From positions 1 through 40,602 of the forward strand of contig JAKSOU010000020.1 of the NCBI GenBank assembly GCA_024405435.1: a stretch of 40,602 nucleotides of DNA, read 5' to 3'. The position numbers and the translations under genes were made by a program. Source of the DNA: Akkermansia sp. (GTDB lineage: Bacteria > Verrucomicrobiota > Verrucomicrobiia > Verrucomicrobiales > Akkermansiaceae). A model generated the notes under the pieces. The model was not told the DNA's origin and did no database searches. It saw only the letters and a program-made list of their open reading frames with translations. This document shows positions 7,407 through 14,015 of this stretch, one piece after another (position 1 is the first letter of the stretch; each line of letters begins with the position of its first letter).

Positions 7407-8252
7407 TTAATTTTCGGCGGTGTCGGGGTGGGTGCCGGCATCCGCATGCAGGGCCACGATGGTGGTGATGGTGGTTCGGGGGCGGAACCAGCCCAGGCGG
7501 TTGGCGAGCGTGAGCCCGGGGAAGGGCTTGCCGCCGCTGTACCGCAGGTCCGGCACGGGTGTGCACTCCGCGGCGAACAGCCCCTTCTGGTGCTGCGGCC
7601 AGGTGCCCACCACATCATCGGAGTCCGTGAGGTACAGGCGCGTCACCGCCCCCTTCGCGACGTCGTACTCCAGCCCCCAGAGGGAGACCATGTGCCCGCC
7701 GGAGAGCAGCTCGTGCCCCGCCTCGTCGTACTGCCGCAGGCCCAGCGCCACGCTGTAGCCCTTCTCCAGCAGGTGCCGCAGGGTGGCGGAGATGTCGCCC
7801 GATCCGTCGTACGCGGGCGCCTTGTAGATGAGCAGGTCTCCCTCCCGCAGTTTCGCGGGGGCGTGGGGGCCCCATCCCGCGGCCTCCTCCGTGAGCTTCA
7901 TCTGCGGGGGCGGCGGCGTGCCCTCCATCCACCACCGCAGGCAGTGGTACGTGGAGCCCAACCCGTCCCGGAACGCCGTGCGGAGGGCTTTCCACACCGC
8001 CTCCAGCCCCCGGGGCGCGCCGGAGGCTGCGGCGTCCTGCGCCGCCTGCGGGTGGCGCTCCTGCCACCACGCCACCATGTTGGCCGCCGTGCTGGCCCAG
8101 CACAGGTCGCCGTCGTGCTCCAGGCTTTTGTCGGCATCGTGCCAGCCGTCCTCCGCGGTCACGCCCTGCACCCAGAGCGTGGCGCCGCAGGCGGCCTGCG
8201 CGGCCAGCAGGGCCGCCAGGGCCAGGGCCAGGGAGGTGGTGAGCAATCTCAT
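7407..8252 (-). CDS. IdeS/Mac-like secreted cysteine peptidase
   Basis: The 281-residue protein has a signal peptide (about residues 1-24). From residue 26 it follows the streptococcal IdeS/Mac (peptidase C66) pattern as I remember it: WVQGVT, GWHDADKS, LCWASTAANMVAWW, then GGHMVSLWGLEYD and LYLTDSDD. The active-site set is present: K42, C51, H187, D210 and D212, with spacings within one residue of IdeS (K84, C94, H262, D284, D286). IdeS cuts human IgG in the hinge; the substrate here is unknown and need not be an antibody. The protein is shorter than IdeS and lacks an obvious RGD loop. The promoter ends 6 nt before the ATG, so the mRNA is probably leaderless. Confidence 0.8.
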   Translation of the reverse strand: MRLLTTSLALALAALLAAQAACGATLWVQGVTAEDGWHDADKSLEHDGDLCWASTAANMVAWWQERHPQAAQDAAASGAPRGLEAVWKALRTAFRDGLGSTYHCLRWWMEGTPPPPQMKLTEEAAGWGPHAPAKLREGDLLIYKAPAYDGSGDISATLRHLLEKGYSVALGLRQYDEAGHELLSGGHMVSLWGLEYDVAKGAVTRLYLTDSDDVVGTWPQHQKGLFAAECTPVPDLRYSGGKPFPGLTLANRLGWFRPRTTITTIVALHADAGTHPDTAEN

Positions 8253-8258
8253 GCGGCC

Positions 8259-8287
8259 ATGATAGGCGCGGGCGGGCGCCGCGTCAA
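8259..8287 (-). promoter_or_regulatory. Promoter of the IdeS-like gene, predicted leaderless
   Basis: On the minus strand TTGACG (8287-8282), a 17-bp spacer and TATCAT (8264-8259) end 6 nt before the ATG at 8252. Confidence 0.7.
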
Positions 8288-8361
8288 GCGCGAATCCGCG
8301 CGCGCGGGCACGTTCGTTTTGTCTTGACTATCTTGGGAGGATAGGGCAATCTCTAGGCTAC

Positions 8362-9588
8362 ATGGACAAGGTACTCATCATCGGAGCAGGCGGCGTGGGC
8401 CACGTGGTGGCCCACAAGTGCGCGGAAATGGCGGATATCTACAGGGAAATCCACCTGGCGTCACGCACCAAGGCCAAGTGCGACGCCATTGCGCAGGACG
8501 TGATGGCGCGCAAGGGCGTGAAAATCACCACGCACGCGGTGGATGCGGACGACGTTCCCGCCACGGTGGCCCTGCTGCGGGAAATCAAGCCGGACCTGGT
8601 GCTGAACGTGGCGCTGCCGTATCAAGACCTGCCGCTGATGGACGCCTGCCTGGAGGCGGGCTGCCACTATGAGGACACCGCCAACTACGAGCCGCGCGAC
8701 GTGGCCAAGTTCGAGTACAAGTGGCAGTGGGCGTACCACGACCGCTTCAAGCAGGCCGGCCTGTACGCGCTCATGGGCTCCGGGTTCGACCCCGGTGTCA
8801 CCAACGTCTACACCGCCTGGGCCCTCAAGCACCATTTCGATGAAATCGAGTACCTCGACATCGTGGACGTGAACGGCGGCGACCACGGCCAGGCCTTCGC
8901 TACCAATTTCAACCCGGAAATCAACATCCGCGAGGTCTCCGCACCCTGCCGCCACTGGGAAAACGGCGATTTCCAGGAAACGCCCCCCATGAGCATGCAC
9001 CAGCCCTTCGCATGCCCGCAGGGCGTGGGCACATACGAAATCTACCGCATGTACCACGAGGAGATGGAATCCCTCGTCAAGCACATCCCCACCATCAAGC
9101 GCGCACAGTTCTGGATGAGCTTCTCACCCAACTACATCAACCACCTCACCGTCCTCAAGAACGTTGGCATGACCAGTATCGAGCCCATCATGTACAAGGG
9201 CGTGGAGATTGTGCCCCTCCAGTTCCTGAAGGCCGTGCTCCCCAACCCCGGCGACCTCGGCAAGACCACACACGGCCGCACCTGCATCGGCTGCATCATC
9301 CAGGGCAAGAAGGACGGCAGGTACAAGGCCGTCTACATCTACAACATCTGCGACCACGAGCAGTGCTTCAAGGAGGTCGGCTCACAGGCCGTCTCCTATA
9401 CCACCGGCGTGCCAGCCGCCATCGGCGGCAGCCTCATCCTCTCCGGCGTCTGGAGCGGCAAGGGCGTCTTCAACATGGAACAGAACGACCCCGACCCCTT
9501 CATGGAGGCCCTCAACAAGTACGGCCTGCCCTGGCAGTGCGTGGAGCTCACCCGCGAGCAGGCGGAAAGCCTGTCCGTCCCCCTCTGA
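8362..9588 (+). CDS. Saccharopine dehydrogenase family, likely carboxynorspermidine dehydrogenase
   Basis: The 408-residue cytoplasmic enzyme opens with a Rossmann fold (VLIIGAGGVGHVVAHK, glycines at 8, 10, 11, 13) and continues with the family landmarks NVALPYQDLPLMDACLEAG and ALMGSGFDPGVTNVY. Length and sequence resemble carboxynorspermidine synthase/dehydrogenase, which reductively couples diaminopropane or putrescine with aspartate semialdehyde using NADPH in an alternative (nor)spermidine pathway. Its usual partner, carboxynorspermidine decarboxylase, is not in the window. A lysine-pathway saccharopine enzyme is less likely. TTGACT at 8324-8329 is a possible -35; I see no clear -10 and no Shine-Dalgarno sequence near the ATG. 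Confidence 0.85.
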   Translation: MDKVLIIGAGGVGHVVAHKCAEMADIYREIHLASRTKAKCDAIAQDVMARKGVKITTHAVDADDVPATVALLREIKPDLVLNVALPYQDLPLMDACLEAGCHYEDTANYEPRDVAKFEYKWQWAYHDRFKQAGLYALMGSGFDPGVTNVYTAWALKHHFDEIEYLDIVDVNGGDHGQAFATNFNPEINIREVSAPCRHWENGDFQETPPMSMHQPFACPQGVGTYEIYRMYHEEMESLVKHIPTIKRAQFWMSFSPNYINHLTVLKNVGMTSIEPIMYKGVEIVPLQFLKAVLPNPGDLGKTTHGRTCIGCIIQGKKDGRYKAVYIYNICDHEQCFKEVGSQAVSYTTGVPAAIGGSLILSGVWSGKGVFNMEQNDPDPFMEALNKYGLPWQCVELTREQAESLSVPL

Positions 9589-9609
9589 TAAACATTCCGT
9601 TCCTTGCAG

Positions 9610-11214
9610 ATGAAGGGGTGGTACGGCGCAGGTTTCCTGTCGCTGCTGGCGGCAGCGGCGGTGTGGCTCCCCACCGCATGCGAGAAGCATGCGGATGACC
9701 CGCAGCCGCCTGCCGGGCAGGGAAACACCCCCGCACCCGCGCTCTCGCCCAACGAGGCCCTCATCTACCACGCCGCGCACGGCAACGCCGGCGGCGTGGC
9801 ACAGGCCCTGGACAACGGCGCGGATATCGAGTCGCGCGACGAGAACGGCCTTACCCCGCTGATGTGGGCGGCCCAGCAGCAGGTGGCCGCCGTGGTGGGC
9901 CTGCTGCTGCAGCGCGGCGCCAACCCCTACCTTGCCGACAAGGCCGGCTGGACCGCGCTGCACTGCGCCGCCAGCAGCGGCTCCCTAGACGGCATGCAGC
10001 TGCTGCTGAAATCCTGCCGGGAGAGCCTGGATGCCGTGAACGCCAAGGGGGAGACCCCGCTCATGCTCGCCCTGCGCATGCACCGCGAGGACATCGCGCG
10101 CGCCCTCGTGAACGCCGGCGCCGATATCCGCGCCACCGACCGGGAGGGCCTCAACACGCTGGATATCGCCCGTAGCGAGAAGATGCACGGTATGGTCAAG
10201 CTGCTGCACGACAAGGGGCTGTACCCCAGCCAGGACCGCGTGCTGCTGGACATGGCGCGCGACGGCCGCGTCGAGCGCCTGCAGAGATTCTTCAAAGACC
10301 ATCCGGATGCGGAGGTGGACGTGCGCAACGACAGCGGCATGACCCCGCTCATGTTTGCCGCGGCCATGGGGCACCTGGACTGCATGGAGTTTTTGATAGC
10401 CGCCGGGGCGGATGTGGGCGCGCGCGAGGAAGTGGGCATGACCCCGCTGCTGTTCGCCGCGCTGGAGGGGCGCACGGAGGCGCTGGAGCTGCTGCTGCGG
10501 CACGGCGCCAGCCTGAAAGACCGCACGCGCGGCGGGTGGTCCCCGCTGCTGCTGGCCGTGGGCCACCGCCACACACTCATGGTGCAGGCCCTCGTGGACC
10601 GCGGGGCAGACATAGACGAGGTGAACGATGAGGGCGCCACCGCCCTGCACGTGGCCGCCACCAACGGTCAGAAGCACATGGTGGTGTACCTCATCAAGCG
10701 CGGCGCTTCCCTGGAGGTGGCGGATTCCTACGGCTGGACCCCGCTCATGGTGGCCGCCGCCTACGGCCAGGCCCCCGTGGTGGAAACCCTGCTGGAGGCT
10801 GGGGCGGATGTCTCCCGTGCCGATGCGAACGGCTGGGCCCCCATCCACTGCGCGGCGTCGTCCGGCTCCCCGTCCTCGCTGGCCATGCTGGTGAGGCACG
10901 GCGCGGACCCCAGGCGCGAGACGGTGCTGCACCACGGCCCGCTGTTCATTGCGGCGGGCCTGGGGCATACAGACGCCGTGCGCTACCTGGTGGAGGAGTG
11001 CAGGCTCCCGGTGGACACCGCGGATGCGGAGGGCTGGACCCCGCTCATGCACGCCGCCTCCCTGGGGCAGGCGGGCGTGGTGGAATACCTGCTGCGCCTC
11101 GGCGCGGATGCCACCCGCAAAACCGCTCGCGGCGAAACCGTGCGCCAGCTTGCCGACATGCGCGGCCAGCAGGAGGTGCTGCGCGTGCTGGACGATGCCG
11201 GAATCACCGAATGA
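9610..11214 (+). CDS. Ankyrin-repeat lipoprotein
   Basis: The 535-residue protein starts with a lipoprotein signal (lipobox LPTAC, Cys24), then a short Pro-rich linker and about 14 ankyrin repeats filling residues 50-535. Units such as GWTALHCAASSG, GMTPLMFAAAMGH and GWTPLMVAAAYGQ recur every 33 or so residues; one near residue 210 is degenerate. Ankyrin repeats bind protein partners, so this is probably an envelope-anchored scaffold. The ATG at 9610 is preferred over the in-frame TTG at 9604. The gene is 21 nt downstream of the dehydrogenase without a Shine-Dalgarno sequence, and its stop overlaps the birA start (ATGA), indicating one operon. Confidence 0.85.
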   Translation: MKGWYGAGFLSLLAAAAVWLPTACEKHADDPQPPAGQGNTPAPALSPNEALIYHAAHGNAGGVAQALDNGADIESRDENGLTPLMWAAQQQVAAVVGLLLQRGANPYLADKAGWTALHCAASSGSLDGMQLLLKSCRESLDAVNAKGETPLMLALRMHREDIARALVNAGADIRATDREGLNTLDIARSEKMHGMVKLLHDKGLYPSQDRVLLDMARDGRVERLQRFFKDHPDAEVDVRNDSGMTPLMFAAAMGHLDCMEFLIAAGADVGAREEVGMTPLLFAALEGRTEALELLLRHGASLKDRTRGGWSPLLLAVGHRHTLMVQALVDRGADIDEVNDEGATALHVAATNGQKHMVVYLIKRGASLEVADSYGWTPLMVAAAYGQAPVVETLLEAGADVSRADANGWAPIHCAASSGSPSSLAMLVRHGADPRRETVLHHGPLFIAAGLGHTDAVRYLVEECRLPVDTADAEGWTPLMHAASLGQAGVVEYLLRLGADATRKTARGETVRQLADMRGQQEVLRVLDDAGITE

Positions 11215-11948
11215 CGATTGACCGCGCCATGCCCCCCCGTTGGAAAGAGGTGCTGCTGGAGGAATGCGGGTCCACGTTCACGGAGGCGCGCCGCCACCCC
11301 GCCTGGACCATTGTTTCCACCGTGCGCCAAACCCATGGCCGCGGGCGTTTCAACCGCGCCTGGTTCGGGGAGCCCGGCGGCCTGTGGATGAGCTGCAACC
11401 TGCCGCTGGCGGGGAATGCCCCGTGGGGCATGCTGCCGCTGGTGGCCGGGGCCGCGCTCTTCCGCGCGCTGCAGCCGCTCTGCATCCCGGGGCTGCGCCT
11501 GCGCTGGCCGAACGACCTCATGGTGCGCCGCGGCAAGCTGGCCGGCATCCTGGTGGAGCGTCCCGCCGCGGATTTGGCCTCCGTCGGCATCGGCATGAAC
11601 GTATTCAACGATGTGCTCTCCCTCCACGGCCGCACCGCGGATGTGCCCGTGCGCCTGGCGGACCTGGCGGCCCACTGCCCGCAGCTGCCGCAGCTGCGCC
11701 TGGGCATCGCGGATGCTCTGGCGGACACCTTCGCCGCCTTTGCAGGGCAGGGCGCCGCTGCCCTCATCCCCATGCTGGAGCCCGCCTGGGGCCCCTCCCT
11801 CCCCGTGGTGGCTGTCACGGATTCCGCGCGCGTTTGCGGCTTCTTCCACGGCATTCAGGCGGACGGCTCGCCCATCCTCCGCAGGGCGGACGGCTCGTTT
11901 GCCACCGTGCCCGCCGTTGCCGTGAACGCCCTCCGCGAGCTGGTGTAG
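11211..11948 (+). CDS. birA: Biotin--[acetyl-CoA-carboxylase] ligase
   Basis: The 245-residue cytoplasmic enzyme activates biotin with ATP and transfers it to the biotin carboxyl carrier protein. Motifs in order: ST (21-22), GRGRFNRAWFGEPGG from 43, RWPND (98-102), KLAGILVE (109-116) and VGIGMNV (125-131), then a short C-terminal SH3-like domain. It lacks the N-terminal helix-turn-helix of the E. coli repressor, so it is a class I enzyme that should not regulate transcription. The ATG overlaps the ankyrin gene's stop by 4 nt (ATGA). It is convergent with pdxA, with only 5 nt between the stop codons. Confidence 0.9.
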   Translation: MTIDRAMPPRWKEVLLEECGSTFTEARRHPAWTIVSTVRQTHGRGRFNRAWFGEPGGLWMSCNLPLAGNAPWGMLPLVAGAALFRALQPLCIPGLRLRWPNDLMVRRGKLAGILVERPAADLASVGIGMNVFNDVLSLHGRTADVPVRLADLAAHCPQLPQLRLGIADALADTFAAFAGQGAAALIPMLEPAWGPSLPVVAVTDSARVCGFFHGIQADGSPILRRADGSFATVPAVAVNALRELV

Positions 11949-11953
11949 CCGCC

Positions 11954-12823
11954 CTACCGCACGCTCATGCGGGCGAGCCGGAAGGCGCGGATGGTGCTGG
12001 AGGGGTTGGCCACGCCCTTGCCCGCTATGCCGAAGGCCGTGCCGTGGTCCGGGCTCACGCGCAGGCGGGGCAGTCCCAGGGTGACGTTTACCGCGTTGTC
12101 GAAATCCACCAGCTTGAGCGGAATGAGCCCCTGGTCGTGGTAGGGGCTGAGCACGGCATCGTACTCGCCCTCCACGGCCTCCCGGTACACGCAGTCCGGC
12201 ACGCAGGGGCCTTGCACGCTGCAGTGGGGCAGGGCGCGCCGCAGCTCTTCCACCGCGGGCGTGATGATGTCAATCTCCTCGCGCCCGAAGGCACCGCCTT
12301 CCCCGGCGTGCGGGTTGAGCGCGGCCACGGCGATGCGCGGCGCCGCATGCCCGGTGCGCTCCAGGAAATCCGCCAGCAGCCGCCCTATGCGCACCAGCTC
12401 CGCCGTGCACAGCAGCCCCGGCACGCGCTCCAGGGCCTCGTGGATGGTGCCCAGCGCCACCGTCAGGTGCCGCCCGGTCAGGCACATCGCATAGTTGTCC
12501 CCCACGCCCAGCCGCGCGGCGAAGAACTCCGTCTGCCCGGGAAATTCAAACCCCACGGCGTGCAGGCCCTCCTTGCACACGGGCGCGGTCACCACGGCGT
12601 CTATGGCACCGGTGCGCAGGGCCTCCGCGGCCAGCTCCAGGTGCTCCATGGCGGCGCGGGCGGTGTGCGCATCCGGCTTGCCGGGCGTGGCGGCAATCTC
12701 CGCGCCCATCAGGCGGTACTCCGCATCCCCCGGAAGCCGCGCCAGGGCCTTGCGGATGATTTCCGGGCCTATCCCGGCCTGGTCTCCCAGCGTGTAGCCG
12801 ATGACGGGGCTTTGCAGGCTCAT
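11954..12823 (-). CDS. pdxA: 4-hydroxythreonine-4-phosphate dehydrogenase
   Basis: PdxA oxidises 4-phosphohydroxy-L-threonine in the DXP-dependent pyridoxal phosphate pathway. The three metal-binding His are visible: H128 (GTIHEALERVP), H172 (LNPHAGEGGAFG) and H229 (SPYHDQGL), plus the end motif SPDHGTAFGIAGKG. At 289 residues it is about 40 shorter than the E. coli enzyme (329); the gap lies after residue 40, in the N-terminal half. The usual substrate-contacting His of GHTEF is Gln here (GQTEF, Q97). Whether this changes substrate is unknown. The start overlaps the stop of the upstream small membrane protein (ATGA), so the two are cotranscribed. Confidence 0.88.
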   Translation of the reverse strand: MSLQSPVIGYTLGDQAGIGPEIIRKALARLPGDAEYRLMGAEIAATPGKPDAHTARAAMEHLELAAEALRTGAIDAVVTAPVCKEGLHAVGFEFPGQTEFFAARLGVGDNYAMCLTGRHLTVALGTIHEALERVPGLLCTAELVRIGRLLADFLERTGHAAPRIAVAALNPHAGEGGAFGREEIDIITPAVEELRRALPHCSVQGPCVPDCVYREAVEGEYDAVLSPYHDQGLIPLKLVDFDNAVNVTLGLPRLRVSPDHGTAFGIAGKGVANPSSTIRAFRLARMSVR

Positions 12824-13065
12824 GGCTGCGGCTTGGTGGCGGCCGGGGCGGGTTGCGCGGCCTGTTGCGGGGCTTTGGCATCCGGCGCGGTGGCGGGCTG
12901 CGGCTTGGGGGCGGGGCGGTAGGAGCGCTGCGTGTTGATGTACTGCCCGTTCGTGTCGCGCTCCTCGAACGTGAGCCCGGTGTCCAGCGATGTGTGGTAC
13001 ACGCCCGTGCCCACCAGCACCAGGATGGCGGGTACCAGGATCAGGATGCCCAGGCATGTCTTCAT
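12820..13065 (-). CDS. Small single-span membrane protein with Pro/Gln/Ala tail
   Basis: The 81-residue protein has one N-terminal hydrophobic segment (about residues 4-20, LGILILVPAILVLVGTG). A short polar domain follows, with FEERDTNGQYINTQRSY, and then a low-complexity Pro/Ala/Gln/Lys tail. It is probably anchored in the inner membrane facing the periplasm. No family is recognised. The ATG at 13065 is chosen over the in-frame ATG at 13074 because the latter lies within the -10 box. It overlaps pdxA by 4 nt. Confidence 0.65.
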   Translation of the reverse strand: MKTCLGILILVPAILVLVGTGVYHTSLDTGLTFEERDTNGQYINTQRSYRPAPKPQPATAPDAKAPQQAAQPAPAATKPQP

Positions 13066-13072
13066 GCCACGC

Positions 13073-13100
13073 ATTCTACCGCCCCCGCACGCGATTGCAA
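13073..13100 (-). promoter_or_regulatory. Promoter of the small membrane protein-pdxA operon
   Basis: On the minus strand TTGCAA (13100-13095), a 16-bp spacer and TAGAAT (13078-13073). The -10 box ends 7 nt before the ATG at 13065, so the mRNA is probably leaderless. Confidence 0.65.
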
Positions 13101-13150
13101 CGTTTTTTCGCGCCTTCCTAGCTTTTTGTGCAGCAACGTGAAAAAACCGC

Positions 13151-13179
13151 TTGACTCCACCCCGCCGTTCTGCTATTGT
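13151..13179 (+). promoter_or_regulatory. Promoter of the 13215 lipoprotein gene
   Basis: TTGACT (13151-13156), a 17-bp spacer and TATTGT (13174-13179). The leader of about 28 nt contains the perfect palindrome AACCTAGGTT (13187-13196 region) and no Shine-Dalgarno sequence. Confidence 0.65.
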
Positions 13180-13214
13180 GTATCCAACCTAGGTTGTCTC
13201 GTACAGTTATTACC

Positions 13215-13598
13215 ATGAAAGCGACTCTTTTCTACACCTCTCTGCTGGCTGCGGCGCTCCTGGTGCCCTCCTGCTCCTCACACAGGGCCCATACCCACTA
13301 CGTGGCGCAGTATCCCGCATACGCCGTCCCCCAGTCCCAGACCAACTACCACGTCTACTCCAACAAGGAGTCCAAGGAGGTGGTCCAGAAGCAGCTGGAC
13401 GCCAAGCGCAAGATGCTCCAGGAAATCCAGGCCGATTCCGAGGCCGAGCGCAAGGAACACGCCTTTGTGGAGGGCGCCGCACCGGACCTGTACAAGAACA
13501 AGGACTACCAGTGGGTGCACGGCCAGATCCTCACGGACAACGCCCGCAAGGCCAAGGAGCTCAGCTCTGACATCTCCAAGCTCTCCCACTCCCGCTAA
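13215..13598 (+). CDS. Small lipoprotein with coiled-coil segment
   Basis: The 127-residue protein has a lipobox LVPSC (Cys20), a Tyr/His-rich stretch (residues 25-47) and a charged helical region from about residue 50 to 85 (KEVVQKQLDAKRKMLQEIQ) that should form a coiled coil. No enzymatic motif is seen and I do not recognise the family. The ATG at 13215 is preferred to an upstream in-frame ATG at 13176, which would lie inside the -10 box and precede the lipobox too far. A hairpin at 13630-13658 follows. Confidence 0.75.
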   Translation: MKATLFYTSLLAAALLVPSCSSHRAHTHYVAQYPAYAVPQSQTNYHVYSNKESKEVVQKQLDAKRKMLQEIQADSEAERKEHAFVEGAAPDLYKNKDYQWVHGQILTDNARKAKELSSDISKLSHSR

Positions 13599-13629
13599 AA
13601 CCTTTCAAGCGTCTTTTTCATTTGTTGTG

Positions 13630-13658
13630 GCGGCCCGCAGGCGAACCCTGCGGGCCGC
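13630..13658 (+). terminator. GC hairpin after the 13215 gene
   Basis: A perfect 12-bp stem, GCGGCCCGCAGG with CCTGCGGGCCGC, closes a 5-nt loop. A T-rich run lies before it instead of after it, so termination strength is uncertain. Confidence 0.5.
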
Positions 13659-13800
13659 GTGCATATCGGGGCGGGCATTCAAAAAAGGGTTGACAACCGG
13701 CACCGCGGATTGAGCTGGCGCTCCTGTAACGGGGGACCATGCGGTTGCCGCGCACGTTTTTTTCGGAGCGCCTTTTTTCACTCCACGCCGTGACGGGGCA

Positions 13801-13842
13801 CAAATTCCAAATGTTAAATTCTCAATATCAAATCCCGGATTC
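13801..13842. repeat. Degenerate heptamer array (YAAATYC-like) x6
   Basis: CAAATTC CAAATGT TAAATTC TCAATAT CAAATCC CGGATTC are six units in 7-nt register in an AT-rich patch. It is more degenerate than the RATTKAC arrays. Confidence 0.6.
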
Positions 13843-13913
13843 TCCTTTGCCCGCTCCCGCTCGCCGCCGTGCATTTTCTTTGAACATCTTTGAACTCGCC
13901 TCGGCTTTTTTGC

Positions 13914-13941
13914 TTGCGGCAGGCCGAAATTATGGTAGAAT
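13914..13941 (+). promoter_or_regulatory. Promoter of the autotransporter gene
   Basis: TTGCGG (13914-13919), a 16-bp spacer and TAGAAT (13936-13941) predict a leader of about 68 nt. Confidence 0.6.
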
Positions 13942-13955
13942 ACCTTTGTATATCG

Positions 13956-13974
13956 CGGGGGAATTCTGCCCCCG
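13956..13974 (+). promoter_or_regulatory. Leader hairpin of the autotransporter mRNA
   Basis: CGGGGG pairs with CCCCCG around a 7-nt loop, starting about 8 nt into the predicted transcript. The remaining leader up to the ATG is A-rich without a Shine-Dalgarno sequence. The hairpin could stabilise the 5' end of a very long mRNA. Confidence 0.5.
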
Positions 13975-14015
13975 GGAATTTATTCTCCAAAATCAACCTA
14001 AATTAAATCCATAAT

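Larger units (their letters stand above)
13599..14015. other. Intergenic region upstream of the autotransporter
   Basis: This 417-bp stretch holds a GC hairpin (13630-13658), an isolated TTGACA at 13690-13695 without a convincing -10, a degenerate heptamer array (13801-13842), the autotransporter promoter (13914-13941) and a leader hairpin (13956-13974). The small open frame at 13739-14014 looks non-coding. Confidence 0.5.

Noticed and set aside
13176..13214. An upstream in-frame ATG for the 13215 lipoprotein.
   Set aside because: It overlaps the -10 box at 13174-13179 and would put 13 extra residues before a normal signal peptide.
13690..13730. A promoter starting with TTGACA at 13690.
   Set aside because: No acceptable -10 hexamer at 16-18 bp and no gene directly downstream.
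13739..14014. A 91-codon frame ending just before the autotransporter.
   Set aside because: It crosses a heptamer array, the autotransporter promoter and the leader hairpin, and has no homologous look.
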